Origin: Candidatus Companilactobacillus pullicola | Lineage (GTDB): Bacteria; Bacillota; Bacilli; Lactobacillales; Lactobacillaceae | NCBI GenBank assembly: GCA_019116025.1 | Contig: DXCM01000033.1 | Span: 1 to 53,709, forward strand | Direction of reading: 5' to 3' | Length of the DNA stretch: 53,709 bases | Part shown: piece by piece, positions 16,846 through 25,263 of the stretch | Position numbering within the stretch: the first letter of the stretch is position 1 | How the letters are laid out: every line of letters begins with the position of its first letter | The notes under the pieces: generated by a model | Database searches by the model: none | What the model saw: the letters and a program-made list of their open reading frames with translations, nothing else | What the model was told of the DNA's origin: nothing | Program-made: the position numbers and the translations under genes

Positions 16846-17280
16846 TTAGTCTCCTAACATTTCTTTATATTTTTTAACTTCTGCTGCTAAGACTAGGGCT
16901 TTTGTTTCATTTATAGTTCGTTCTTGAAAATGTAGTCCTGGAACATATTTAGTGGTGTGTTCACTGGCACCTTTACCACCATGAGCCATATAGCCGTCAT
17001 TAAGGATTCTAGCTACATAGCCAGAATGACCAGGAGTGCTCTTGAAGCCTACATAAGTAGAACCATCAGCGCCCTTATATTTAAGACTGATGTCATCTGC
17101 TAATTTGATATTTGATCTACGTGTGTGTGGACCCTTATGTAAACTACTGTTCAAATTATTTTCAAGACTCTCTTTATAAACTTCTGCTCCTGCTTTAGTC
17201 ATAGCTTTCTTTTGACTAGGAGTTAAAGATAAATTAGATAGTTCCCTTTCTAATTTTTCAAGACCCTCAAGAAATTCCAA
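16846..17280 (-). CDS. HK97 gp10-like neck/tail completion protein
   Basis: A 144-residue protein with the HK97-gp10 pattern: a helical start (LEKLERELSNLSLTPSQKKA), then HTRRSNIKLADDI, a GHSGYVARILNDG segment and a long C-terminal helix. Proteins of this family act at the head-tail interface. It overlaps the head-closure gene upstream by 14 bases and is one base from the tail terminator gene. Confidence 0.8.
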   Translation of the reverse strand: MEFLEGLEKLERELSNLSLTPSQKKAMTKAGAEVYKESLENNLNSSLHKGPHTRRSNIKLADDISLKYKGADGSTYVGFKSTPGHSGYVARILNDGYMAHGGKGASEHTTKYVPGLHFQERTINETKALVLAAEVKKYKEMLGD

Positions 17281-17629
17281 TTTTATCTATTTTCTTTAGA
17301 GTTATTAAATCAAAAGAACGTGGTGAATCGTCAAAGTCGGGGGAACTACCAACTAATTGATACAACTGGTCCTTAAAACGCACGTATTTAACGCCTTTTA
17401 AACCATCTGACTGATGTCTAATGATTAAAACTAAGTCAAAAGTATTCGGCGAACCTAAAAGAGTAATCTGTTGTATCATCGACATCGTATATATTCCACA
17501 CCAAAGACTTTTAATTTCTTTAAAATCGGGTCTATTAGTTCCTTGTGGTGTTTCTATGAATCCTGCTTTGCCTAAAATAACTCGATACTTCAATCTACTA
17601 GGATTGATGTTCTGAACCATCGGCCTCAC
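17267..17629 (-). CDS. Head closure/head-tail adaptor protein
   Basis: A 120-residue beta-rich protein in the slot of SPP1 gp16-like head closure proteins, between the connector and the gp10-like gene. Segments such as LWCGIYTMSMIQ and VRFKDQLYQLVG fit that fold. It overlaps the connector gene by 32 bases. The start is uncertain: GTG at 17,629 or ATG at 17,620, with no strong ribosome site for either. Confidence 0.7.
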   Translation of the reverse strand: MRPMVQNINPSRLKYRVILGKAGFIETPQGTNRPDFKEIKSLWCGIYTMSMIQQITLLGSPNTFDLVLIIRHQSDGLKGVKYVRFKDQLYQLVGSSPDFDDSPRSFDLITLKKIDKIGIS

Positions 17630-17951
17630 GTCTTTCTTTTTCTTTTAAATACTTACCTCGTAATTGAGCAATAATTGAATTACCAGTCATATCAACTGTA
17701 TTAATACGTCCGGTCATACCAGATGATCTAAAAGTATAATATGAACTTGCTAAAGCAATTACAGCAATCTCATAAGAATGTTTAACAGAATCAAGCTCAT
17801 AAAATCCTTTCATAAGCCCGTCATCATTACCAATTGCTCCTTTAATATAACTTTCGGCAGCAGTTAAATTGCGATTCAAAATCGTATCGTCTTCTTCGTC
17901 GGAATCAAGTCTTAAACTTAATTTCAAGTCACTTAATAATGAATCAGCCAT
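17598..17951 (-). CDS. Head-tail connector protein (gp6-like)
   Basis: A 117-residue, mostly helical protein with the HK97 gp6/YqbG-like pattern: short helices with SLRLDSDEEDD and AAESYIKGAIG, then a hydrophobic helix (EIAVIALASSYYTF). Such proteins form the first ring under the portal. It starts three bases after the capsid gene and runs into the head closure gene. Confidence 0.75.
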   Translation of the reverse strand: MADSLLSDLKLSLRLDSDEEDDTILNRNLTAAESYIKGAIGNDDGLMKGFYELDSVKHSYEIAVIALASSYYTFRSSGMTGRINTVDMTGNSIIAQLRGKYLKEKERREADGSEHQS

Positions 17952-17953
17952 GA

Positions 17954-19189
17954 TTATTTACCAGCAGCAGTCTGAGTACCAACATTAGAAGCATCAGCAG
18001 CAGCAGCGGTTTTATTATCAACTGTTAAGAAATAACCGGCATTTTCATCAGCCTTAACGATGTCATAACGAGTACCAACTTGAAGGTATTGACCGTAGAC
18101 AGTATCATCAACCCATCTAGCAGTAATTTGTGCACGATCGGCATAGAAAACGGCACGACTCAAATCGCCAATAAATGCATGAGCATCGCCCTTAGCACCA
18201 AATAGATCATCATCAATTTTAAATACTGGAATACCAAAAATAGATGTACCAGAAGCGGACTTAACATCAGTTTGTAATAGGTAACGACCATTTCCATCTT
18301 TTAAAGTATCTAGCCATTGATAGAATGAACCTGTTGCAACGATTGAGCGGTTATATGCTTGATCCAAGTCAACGTTATTAATGTGTTTAATATCATCAAG
18401 TGTCTTAACAGTTAGTGGTTTAAATGATTCAAAGATTGCTGCAATATCAGCATTAGTTGTATTAATCTTTTGTTCGTTAGCGTCGTTTACTAAGAATGGA
18501 ATTAAATCAACAGCTGAATCATCAATACTTTCTTGTGATACGGGTTCGGCACCACGTCTGGTTTGAACTTTATAACTAATTTCTGTGAAATTTGGTTTGG
18601 CTAGTTCAGGGTTCTTTTCCAATTCAGCAACTGTGTTCAATTTAGCAGTAGCCTTCTTACGGATTGGATATGAACCAGTAGCAGTAGTGACAGACTTATG
18701 ATTTACAAATCTACCTAAATCTACAACAGTTTTTACTTCATCTTGTGGAATATAAGAAATTGATGTAGGAATTGTTGGATTAACATCAGCTGATTTAATA
18801 CCATCTAGTGCATCACGTGTTAATTCTGTTGGAATAATTAAATCTTTGTCCTTACCTTCTGTAAATCGAAGCTTGTCTGAACGAACTGTACCACCAGAAT
18901 GTAGATAATCATTAATAGCTGAACGCATTTCCTTCAATGGATCTTCATCACGGTTAATCTTTTTGCCTTTACCTTGTTCTGGGAATTTCTTTGAACGATC
19001 TTCTTTGTCGTCATCTTTTAATTCACCCAATTCATCGGATAAATCATTAAGACTTTGAGTTTGTTTGAAACTTCTAGTAAGTTCCTTAATTTCGTTAACC
19101 TTTTTGTCCTTGTCTTCTTGTGAATTATCCTTAGAGCGAATAAATTCTTGAGCTTCTTTAATTTGTTTTTGAAGTTCTTCTTTTGTCAT
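17954..19189 (-). CDS. Major capsid protein, HK97 type
   Basis: A 411-residue protein. The first about 100 residues are charged and helical, like the HK97 delta/scaffold domain removed by the protease. The rest has the fold's pattern: an LIIPTELTRDALDG segment, GSYPIRKKA, then YQWLDTLKDGNGRYLLQ and GIPVFKIDDDLF. The C-terminus is Ala-rich. The gene overlaps the protease gene end by 32 bases. The exact cleavage site cannot be read from the sequence alone. Confidence 0.9.
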   Translation of the reverse strand: MTKEELQKQIKEAQEFIRSKDNSQEDKDKKVNEIKELTRSFKQTQSLNDLSDELGELKDDDKEDRSKKFPEQGKGKKINRDEDPLKEMRSAINDYLHSGGTVRSDKLRFTEGKDKDLIIPTELTRDALDGIKSADVNPTIPTSISYIPQDEVKTVVDLGRFVNHKSVTTATGSYPIRKKATAKLNTVAELEKNPELAKPNFTEISYKVQTRRGAEPVSQESIDDSAVDLIPFLVNDANEQKINTTNADIAAIFESFKPLTVKTLDDIKHINNVDLDQAYNRSIVATGSFYQWLDTLKDGNGRYLLQTDVKSASGTSIFGIPVFKIDDDLFGAKGDAHAFIGDLSRAVFYADRAQITARWVDDTVYGQYLQVGTRYDIVKADENAGYFLTVDNKTAAAADASNVGTQTAAGK

Positions 19190-19784
19190 ATAATTCTGTC
19201 TCCATTCTTAAAAGTTCCAATTCATTATTTAGATTGGAATCTTCTTTCTTATTTTTTTTGCTCTCAAATTCTGAAAGAGAGCGGTTTGAAACTGATGTTT
19301 CTTTGTAGGCTGGCATTGGTGTTATTGATAGCTCAAATAGGTCGCCAATCTGTGTGATATGCCTTGTAGCAGTATCTTCATCTAAGTCAGACCAATCATC
19401 ATCATCAATGGTAAAGCCAAAACTACAGCCTTTTAAATTACCATTTCTAACATTTTCAGCAACATCATTACCAAGCGTTGTGTTAGGAATTTGAGCATTA
19501 AAAAACAGCCCTTTGTCATCTATCGAAAGTGACAAAGTGCTGCTATCCGCACGTGCTAAAATATTGTCCATATTATGGTTATAAAGCAGTTGCACGTTGC
19601 TCATATCCACATTGTCTAATGCTGAATTATCAACGTACTCAATGAATCCGCCTAAGTTTTCACTTGGTTGGTCAAAAACAATTGCATACCCTGACAACGT
19701 ATTGAAATTATCATCTTCTGAGCGTTTTTCAATCTTAAAATTACTGTTATTGATCGCCCGTTGTTCCACTGTTTTCTTTGTCAT
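19158..19784 (-). CDS. Prohead protease, HK97 family
   Basis: A protein of about 208 residues from the ATG at 19,784, which has a GGAGGTGAGG ribosome site. Longer upstream reading would run back into the portal gene, so it is not used. Motifs fit the serine protease family: GYAIVFDQPSENLGGF, LLYNHNMDNILAR with the likely catalytic His, and KGCSFGFT with the likely catalytic Ser. It matures the prohead. It overlaps both the portal and the capsid genes. Confidence 0.85.
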   Translation of the reverse strand: MTKKTVEQRAINNSNFKIEKRSEDDNFNTLSGYAIVFDQPSENLGGFIEYVDNSALDNVDMSNVQLLYNHNMDNILARADSSTLSLSIDDKGLFFNAQIPNTTLGNDVAENVRNGNLKGCSFGFTIDDDDWSDLDEDTATRHITQIGDLFELSITPMPAYKETSVSNRSLSEFESKKNKKEDSNLNNELELLRMETELYDKRRTSKTN

Positions 19785-20952
19785 CTGTATCCTCACCTCC
19801 TTTCGGTTTAATAGTGCTGCCTTGAAACGGAACATCGCCAGAAACAATGTCCTCTTTAGTCAACAGATCAGAGTTACTACGAATTAAAATCTTTTGAGCA
19901 GTCTTATAACCAATAACTCTATCAGTAACAAGCCCTCTAACACGTTTTTCAACTTGTTGTCCATCAATATCAGAAATGGCATTAACATCATAGTCAATCT
20001 CACCATTTAATTTCTGTTTAAATTCTGAAACAACTCCACGAATATAACGCCCAATTGTTTGAGCATATTGGATGGCTACCATTTCAATATTTGAATGTTC
20101 CGATTCACTTCCTAAGTAATCCTGGGGAACTCCATAAACCTTAGCTATCTGTTCACTGGTCCAATCTGTGGAAGAGAGTAGCTTAGAAATATCACGATTA
20201 ACTTCTAGTGATTGATAATCCTCCAAATCGTCAAGAACAACAATATGTCCATTTTCCGCCTGTTGTTCGAAAGCTCTACGAACACTGTCTTTTGTTTCGC
20301 CTTCAAGCAATCCGCCTTTGTTGATCTTTAAAAGACCAGTTATGTTAAGACCATTTTTCATAGCACCTAATGCCAAGCCTTTATTAGCATCTTGAAGTTG
20401 CATTTCCTTAGATAACGCTCGTAATGGTGAAATACCAATCAACCCACCATCTAGCGAAACACTTTTTAAATGAATAATTTGACTAGCAGGAACTGAATTC
20501 AAGTCTTGCTCTTCTGTATCAGGAAAATTAATGTTATAGGTTAGTTGAGTCCCATCCGCTGATTTATAAATATCAACTTGTGATGGTTTCAAATACTCTA
20601 AATGATCACTTCTACCTGATTTATCGCCCCAGATTAATGCATAGGCGTTACCAGATAACAACATTTGAGCGTACATTGATCGCCAAAAAGAAAAACTATT
20701 AGTTAATTGACTAGGATTAGTTAAAACCTTGTTTGTGTATTGATTATTAGTTTTAAAATGTACACTAGCCATGTCTTCTGCCAATTTATTTACAACTGCG
20801 AATACATCAGAATTTTTTAAAGCATCCCTAGCAGATACAAAATCAGAATTAAAAACAATCTTGTTATTTTTGATTGAATAAGTTAATCCTGTATATCCAC
20901 TTCCTAACGATGTATAAGGCTCCTTAGACGGTCTTAATGATCTAAATATCAT
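19747..20952 (-). CDS. Portal protein, HK97 type
   Basis: A 401-residue protein with the portal pattern: NSFSFWRSMYAQMLLSGNAY, the AAxI-like wing region (KEMQLQDANKGLALGAMKN) and the ASTDWTSEQIAKVYGVP-type segment near residue 270. The C-terminal 30 residues are charged and disordered (GEDTDDKENSGTTG). It forms the dodecameric channel for DNA entry. An AAAGGAGG site precedes the ATG. Order terminase, DUF1056, portal, protease, capsid is standard. Confidence 0.9.
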   Translation of the reverse strand: MIFRSLRPSKEPYTSLGSGYTGLTYSIKNNKIVFNSDFVSARDALKNSDVFAVVNKLAEDMASVHFKTNNQYTNKVLTNPSQLTNSFSFWRSMYAQMLLSGNAYALIWGDKSGRSDHLEYLKPSQVDIYKSADGTQLTYNINFPDTEEQDLNSVPASQIIHLKSVSLDGGLIGISPLRALSKEMQLQDANKGLALGAMKNGLNITGLLKINKGGLLEGETKDSVRRAFEQQAENGHIVVLDDLEDYQSLEVNRDISKLLSSTDWTSEQIAKVYGVPQDYLGSESEHSNIEMVAIQYAQTIGRYIRGVVSEFKQKLNGEIDYDVNAISDIDGQQVEKRVRGLVTDRVIGYKTAQKILIRSNSDLLTKEDIVSGDVPFQGSTIKPKGGEDTDDKENSGTTGDQ

Positions 20953-20980
20953 TTATTCACCTCCTTTCTATAGTAGGCGG

Positions 20981-21175
20981 TTACTTAGTAGGCTTATTCA
21001 AAATCAATGCTACTAAAAGCAACGTGGCACCAACCACATAATTACCTACAGTTATCCCAAAATGATAAGTATTTATATCAATTAAAATTAAAGCCAATAA
21101 AAAAAGCACTGTATCTAAATTAATTAGAAGCCAGCGCTTAAAAATATTAAATCTTGCTATTAGATTTTTAACCAT
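20981..21175 (-). CDS. DUF1056-like small membrane protein
   Basis: A 64-residue protein with a basic start (KNLIARFNIFKRWLL) and two hydrophobic segments (about residues 18-33 and 42-58). DUF1056 proteins of this size and plan occur between terminase and portal in Lactobacillales phages. Their role is not known. It lies in the gap between those two genes here. Confidence 0.7.
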   Translation of the reverse strand: MVKNLIARFNIFKRWLLINLDTVLFLLALILIDINTYHFGITVGNYVVGATLLLVALILNKPTK

Positions 21176-21187
21176 TGGTTTCCTTTC

Positions 21188-23062
21188 TTAAAAACTAAAT
21201 TTACCTGAATTCAAATATTTCTTAATATCATCATCAGAATATCTAGAGAGCGGATCGTCACGGTCTCGCATGTCATTGAAGTAATACATTGCTTGATACA
21301 TTGCATCAATTAAAGCATCAACCACATCGATCTTTAATGACTGCTTGGACTTTCCAATCTCCATACCTGCTCTATTCTCACCAACATCAGCATTCATTAA
21401 CGCTTTTTTCATAATTTCATCATCTTCATGTGAAATATTTCTATGAAAGAAACTATCCTGAATGTATTTAATTGATTCAGTTAAAACATATGATGTTTGT
21501 TTAATAGGCATAATGTTCCAGTCTGTCTTGTCGTTTAATGCTTGAGTGAAATTGTTGGTTCTTAAAGCATCATAACCAAAGAACAATACATTTAATTTAT
21601 TTTTCTCTACGAATGTCATAAGCCACGTGTAGACTTGATCTAAATTAATAAGTCCACGCTCATTATTAGTAATTGTGCAATAGCCTAGTTCGGCAAACTT
21701 ACGATACTCAATACCATCTGATTTTTCCTTCGCTGAAATGGAACCCATTAACTTCCACGGAATAAAAGAATGTTGCATGATATGGTATCGTTCCATGCCG
21801 TTCTCTTTATAAGGAAAGATAAACGTTAGTGAAGTGTTATCAGATGTAAGACTGGCATCAAAGCCGATATATACGTCTTTACCTTTAATATCAAAATCAG
21901 TAGTAGAAGTAGTAGCTTCCCAGTCGTCTAAATCAATATAGGAATTGGTTTTGTAATCTAACCACAGATTTAAGTTCTTATTAGCAAATCTAAACTCTTC
22001 ACCCGACAAGCGCTTATCATCAAGTTCCTGTTTCAAGCCTGACATCAAATTATCATGTTCGCTTGGCAGTAATAGTAAAGGATTACTTTTAGCCCAAGTT
22101 TCAGGATCATTCATTTCATCTTCACTATCTTGAGCCCAAATTAAAACTAATTTACGGTCGCCCTCTTCATGTTCGTCACATTCCATAATTTTAATGATGG
22201 AATCTTCTTCCTGCTTAAAAGGAACTGTAGAATCAGGATAGGCAGTAGAAATTTGAGTGAACTGTGAATTAGGGACTTTAACTTGACCGGATGTAATTTT
22301 ACTAGTAACAACAGAGTGATTAGTTTCTCCAGCTTCGTCATAGACGGCAAACAAAAAGTGGTAAGAATCAAACTTACCACTCTCTGCTGATAGCTGTAAT
22401 AACCTATTGTTAGTTTTGCACTGGATCACTTTGTTATATTGAACATCTAAATCAGTTTGTTTTTTTAATTCATTAAATACAGCATTCTTATCAATGATTT
22501 TATTCATCATCGTTGAAATATAACCATAAATCTTTCTTGCCTGATCAGTAATGTTTGAAGTAACCATGAGATCTTGATTATCCAGTCCCATAGTTTCAAT
22601 TAAATATGAATAGCAAGCAATGATAGACATTAAATAAGTTTTCCCTTGTCCACGAGCGACAGAAATAATAACTGAACCATAACGCTTATTTCCTGTTTTT
22701 ATTTCTCGCCAGCCAAACATTAAACAGAGTATAAAGTTTTGCCAATCCATTAAAGGAACTGGTTCCCCTGTATCAACGTTGGGGCAAATGTCCGCAAAGT
22801 TTAAAACTTGTTGACACTTCTCAACATCATAGTAATAAGGATAGCTATAACTTGAATCTTCAACACATTGAAGGTCTCGCAATTGTCTATATGCTGCAAG
22901 TTTCATATTGTACCCAGAAATAACTTCCAAATCTAGGACTTTAAAAGCGTATTTTGTTCCTTCGTCTTTATACTTTTCTTTAATATCACTGAAGTCTCTT
23001 GATCGGTATTCTTTCAAAAGTTCAAGTGGACGTTGACTACGTTTTATTTTCGATAAGTCCAT
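21188..23062 (-). CDS. terL: Terminase large subunit
   Basis: A 624-residue packaging motor protein. The ATPase domain has Walker A VARGQGKT at about 135-142 and Walker B FAVYDE at about 238-243. The nuclease half has DVYIGFDASLTSD near residue 390 and a late KIDVVDALIDAM, both with Asp residues fitting the RNase H-like metal site. It cuts concatemers and pumps DNA into the prohead. It is adjacent to the small subunit gene and reads directly on from it. Confidence 0.95.
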   Translation of the reverse strand: MDLSKIKRSQRPLELLKEYRSRDFSDIKEKYKDEGTKYAFKVLDLEVISGYNMKLAAYRQLRDLQCVEDSSYSYPYYYDVEKCQQVLNFADICPNVDTGEPVPLMDWQNFILCLMFGWREIKTGNKRYGSVIISVARGQGKTYLMSIIACYSYLIETMGLDNQDLMVTSNITDQARKIYGYISTMMNKIIDKNAVFNELKKQTDLDVQYNKVIQCKTNNRLLQLSAESGKFDSYHFLFAVYDEAGETNHSVVTSKITSGQVKVPNSQFTQISTAYPDSTVPFKQEEDSIIKIMECDEHEEGDRKLVLIWAQDSEDEMNDPETWAKSNPLLLLPSEHDNLMSGLKQELDDKRLSGEEFRFANKNLNLWLDYKTNSYIDLDDWEATTSTTDFDIKGKDVYIGFDASLTSDNTSLTFIFPYKENGMERYHIMQHSFIPWKLMGSISAKEKSDGIEYRKFAELGYCTITNNERGLINLDQVYTWLMTFVEKNKLNVLFFGYDALRTNNFTQALNDKTDWNIMPIKQTSYVLTESIKYIQDSFFHRNISHEDDEIMKKALMNADVGENRAGMEIGKSKQSLKIDVVDALIDAMYQAMYYFNDMRDRDDPLSRYSDDDIKKYLNSGKFSF

Positions 23063-23554
23063 CTACTGACCCCCAAACTTCTTTAATTCTTTTTGAATGT
23101 CAATGCTGTTAGAATCATTTCCATTAACTCCTATACGTTGAGAGTAAGAGTTAAAATCAATTCCCAAAGTCATACCTAAACTTCTTAAAGCCTTCGAACA
23201 ATTGTCAACGATACCAACGGCTGGGTTCTTTTTGAGATTTCCATTCTCATCCATGTAAACTTGACCATGTTCTGAAATACTATTGACTGCATCTAAGTAC
23301 ATAGCATACTGTGTGCAGAATAATTCGAGATTAGTTTGATCCAGAACACTAACTAACCCGACTGATTCTAGTTTTGGAACTAATGTCTTCCATAATTTCT
23401 TAGCTTCTGGCATTAAGTAGTTTGGCGCTCTTTTAGGAAGCTTCTTAAGCCCTTTCCTAGCTTGTTTAACAGCTGTTTGCCTAGCCTTTTGTTCTGGGTG
23501 TCTAGGGTCTACAACTGCTAAATTAGGCTTTCTACCTGCGTTTCTAGGGTTCAT
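23063..23554 (-). CDS. terS: Terminase small subunit, P27 family
   Basis: A 163-residue protein with the P27-type pattern: basic N-terminus (GRKPNLAVVDPRHPEQKA), KKLPKRAPNYLMPEAKKLWKT and a helical DQTNLELFCTQYAMY segment. It recognises the packaging site. An AAAGGAG site precedes the ATG. The HNH gene and a G-rich stretch upstream fit a cos-type packaging module. Confidence 0.9.
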   Translation of the reverse strand: MNPRNAGRKPNLAVVDPRHPEQKARQTAVKQARKGLKKLPKRAPNYLMPEAKKLWKTLVPKLESVGLVSVLDQTNLELFCTQYAMYLDAVNSISEHGQVYMDENGNLKKNPAVGIVDNCSKALRSLGMTLGIDFNSYSQRIGVNGNDSNSIDIQKELKKFGGQ

Positions 23555-23599
23555 GCTCTCACTCCTTTCGTAAAAGTTTTAATTTTCGGAATTTTTTTA

Positions 23600-23652
23600 A
23601 AGCTCATGCCCACTATGCGAGCTGTCTCCTTAGAGACAGTAGGCGGGGGTCT
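23600..23652. other. Candidate cos/packaging region
   Basis: The gap between the HNH and small terminase genes has a 7-bp hairpin (CTGTCTC-CTTA-GAGACAG) followed by AGGCGGGGGTCT, the only long G run in this AT-rich area. In phages with HNH and P27-type terminase the cos site is usually here. The overhang itself cannot be seen from the integrated sequence. Confidence 0.35.
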
Positions 23653-24160
23653 ATTTTGAAAAGTTCGGCAATTCTGAAATATCTTTTAATAAAATATCTT
23701 TTTGTATTTTTTGATTATTATTTTTGTATCCTGTGTGATAGAACTTATGTTCCCAATCTGTCTTACGGCTATGACATCCACGACAGATTACTGCAAGGTT
23801 GGAAGTGTCACGAATAAGTTCAGGTGCAACTTGTCCTGGTACGATATGGTCAACTGTATTGGCTGGTCTCACGATTCCAAAACGATAACAGTATTGACAA
23901 ACATAGTTGTCACGATCCAACACGAACTGTCTGATGTGATTCCATTCTCTTGAATGATAGAAGCCGTCACGTTTCTTGCGTTCACCATTAGCAGCACGAG
24001 CAGTAGCATTGTACTCACGTGTATGTCGCTTGATGTGTGCACGTTGCTTCGCTATGTGTTCCTCGTATGCTGGTAAGTCTGCTATGTGTTCATTACAGAA
24101 TGGACTGTCACCACTCACTAAGTTATGACAGCCACTATGTTTGCAACGTCTAACAAACAT
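23651..24160 (-). CDS. HNH endonuclease next to terminase
   Basis: A 169-residue protein. An N-terminal zinc-finger-like Cys/His cluster (CKHSGCHNLVSGDSPFCNEH) precedes the HNH core: CQYCYRFG, TVDHIVPGQ with the general base His, a central Asn (TSNLAVIC) and RGCHSRKT. HNH enzymes next to terminase nick at cos and assist packaging. The gene has no strong ribosome site of its own; its ATG overlaps the stop of a ten-codon upstream frame. Confidence 0.9.
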   Translation of the reverse strand: MFVRRCKHSGCHNLVSGDSPFCNEHIADLPAYEEHIAKQRAHIKRHTREYNATARAANGERKKRDGFYHSREWNHIRQFVLDRDNYVCQYCYRFGIVRPANTVDHIVPGQVAPELIRDTSNLAVICRGCHSRKTDWEHKFYHTGYKNNNQKIQKDILLKDISELPNFSK

Positions 24161-24192
24161 TAATAAAAGCCTTTAGCTTCGTTATCTTTCAT
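24160..24192 (-). CDS. Ten-residue leader peptide coupled to HNH
   Basis: A ten-codon reading frame (MKDNEAKGFY) with a good GGAGG site. Its stop overlaps the HNH ATG as TAATG. The HNH start itself lacks a ribosome site, so ribosomes probably arrive by re-initiation. It may have no function beyond coupling. Confidence 0.5.
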   Translation of the reverse strand: MKDNEAKGFY

Positions 24193-24206
24193 ATTTTTTC
24201 CTCCAA

Positions 24207-24470
24207 CTAAAAATCATATTTAACATTTTCAAATTTTTTGTAAGCATCGAGATATAATTCCTTCTTGTCACCGTTGTAAGTGACCTCGTAATACATTCCA
24301 TCAATTAATGTAGTTGATAGCAAAGCCTTGTTATTTTGAAGCGTCTTACATTGCCAAACAATATAAACATTAGATTTATCAATAAACGTGTTATCTGTCT
24401 TATCTATATGTTTATTTGTGTATTCAACTACCTTTTCTTTACATACTTTAGTAAATTCTTGTTCACTCAT
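24207..24470 (-). CDS. DUF6275-like small protein
   Basis: About 87 residues from the ATG at 24,470, which has a TTGGAGG site; the longer frame upstream runs through a terminator and tRNA-like element and is rejected. Pattern: MSEQEFTKVCKEKVVEYTNK, then VYIVWQCKTLQNNKALLST and YYEVTYNGDKKELYLDAYKKFEN. It resembles DUF6275, often found just before the HNH/terminase cluster of lactobacillus and streptococcus phages. Function is unknown. Confidence 0.65.
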   Translation of the reverse strand: MSEQEFTKVCKEKVVEYTNKHIDKTDNTFIDKSNVYIVWQCKTLQNNKALLSTTLIDGMYYEVTYNGDKKELYLDAYKKFENVKYDF

Positions 24471-24485
24471 ATTTTTTCCTCCAAA

Positions 24486-24514
24486 ATAAAAAGACCAGCC
24501 ACAATTGACTGATC
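24486..24514 (-). terminator. Terminator after the tRNA-like cluster
   Basis: Minus-strand GATCAGTCA-ATTG-TGGCTGGTC pairs over nine positions with two wobble pairs, then a T-rich tract. It lies between the tRNA-like region and the DUF6275-like gene, so it would end cluster transcripts with possible readthrough. Confidence 0.6.
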
Positions 24515-24524
24515 CTGAATTAAT

Positions 24525-24591
24525 AGTGTGAGTGGGAATCGAACCCACGAATGAAATTTACTAGTATATCAATGCCACCTCTGCTCACACT
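24525..24591 (-). tRNA. tRNA-like element, degenerate
   Basis: It has a perfect acceptor (AGTGTGA with TCACACT) and a perfect T arm with a TTCGATT loop, but only 36 bases lie between them instead of about 41. I cannot draw a normal D arm or anticodon arm, so no anticodon is assigned. Probably a decayed phage tRNA or a tRNA-like RNA. Confidence 0.4.
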
Positions 24592-24597
24592 TGCCGT

Positions 24598-24661
24598 TAG
24601 CACCCCAGTAGTAGCTATCTACTACGAAAACCTCTTTGCCATTTTATATGGCTCAGTGCCA
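24598..24661 (-). other. Structured non-coding segment between tRNA-like elements
   Basis: A closing stem (TGGCACT with GGTGCTA, two wobbles) encloses GCCAT-ATAAA-ATGGC and a strong GTAGTAG-ATAG-CTACTAC hairpin. Size (64 bases) is tRNA-like, but there is no TTCRA-type T loop. No known RNA family recognised. Confidence 0.3.
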
Positions 24662-24673
24662 CTCCCCACCTTA

Positions 24674-24752
24674 TAGTGTGCGTAGGATTCGAACCTACGA
24701 TTTCACCCGTCCTACTTAAAGAACTAAACCCACTTAAGGATTCACCACACTA
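24674..24752 (-). tRNA. tRNA-like element, possibly Leu(UAA)
   Basis: Acceptor TAGTGTG with CACACTA and a T arm with TTCGAAT are perfect. Two internal hairpins (AATCC/GGGTT and GTTCT/AGGAC) both have a TTAAGT loop. The anticodon loop is one base short, so UAA is a guess. The 13-bp acceptor plus T stack is longer than normal. Confidence 0.4.
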
Positions 24753-24829
24753 CCGTTGTTGTATTTACAAATCAAAAAGAAATAAAAGCTCTTTCTTTTA
24801 AATTTTATGATTGCTTTCCGACAATCAAT

Positions 24830-24899
24830 TGTGCAGATAGGAGTTGAACCTATGCTCACAGAGTCAAAGTCTGTTGCCTTACCACTTGGCTACTACACA
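24830..24899 (-). tRNA. tRNA-Gln(UUG)
   Basis: A complete cloverleaf of 70 bases: acceptor TGTGTAG/CTGCACA, D arm GCC/GGC with AAGTGGTAA, anticodon arm ACAGA-CTTTGAC-TCTGT giving anticodon TTG, and T arm TAGG-TTCAACT-CCTA. It sits within the phage late region, so it is phage-borne and may supplement the host during infection. Confidence 0.85.
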
Positions 24900-24969
24900 A
24901 TGTTGGCTGGAATTAACCAGCCTTATTAAATCCGAAAGGAGGAACTATGTGGAAGTAACTTCCACAATG

Positions 24970-25030
24970 TAAGAAATAGGAATCGAACCTAACATCGGTG
25001 TGAGCAACGGTATAATTTATTAGTATCGTT
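24970..25030 (-). tRNA. Degenerate tRNA-like remnant
   Basis: A T arm (TAGG-TTCGATT-CCTA) and an arm CGTTG-CTCACAC-CGATG, which would give a CAC (Val) anticodon, are visible, but I find no D arm with GG and no matching 5' acceptor. Likely a tRNA pseudogene. Confidence 0.25.
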
Positions 25031-25263
25031 CTGTATTGTTTTATCTCTACCGATTCGCCCGTGCGTTCTCACAGAAGCAAGACGCTTTCCACACGTCTTG
25101 CAATGTCGATTAAACAGCGCCACAACGCTATTTAAAAATATAGTTTGAGGGATATCATTTTTGTTTTTATTTAGATGACTAGTATTATTGCCAATCATCT
25201 ATACTACTAATTTACTACTAAAAGTACCGTTAAAAAGCTCAATAAAAGCTCAACATTACGATA

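Noticed and set aside
24989-25198. Minus-strand frame of 69 codons with Cys pairs
   Set aside because: No ribosome site, and it runs into a tRNA-like remnant. The CxxC pattern may be chance.
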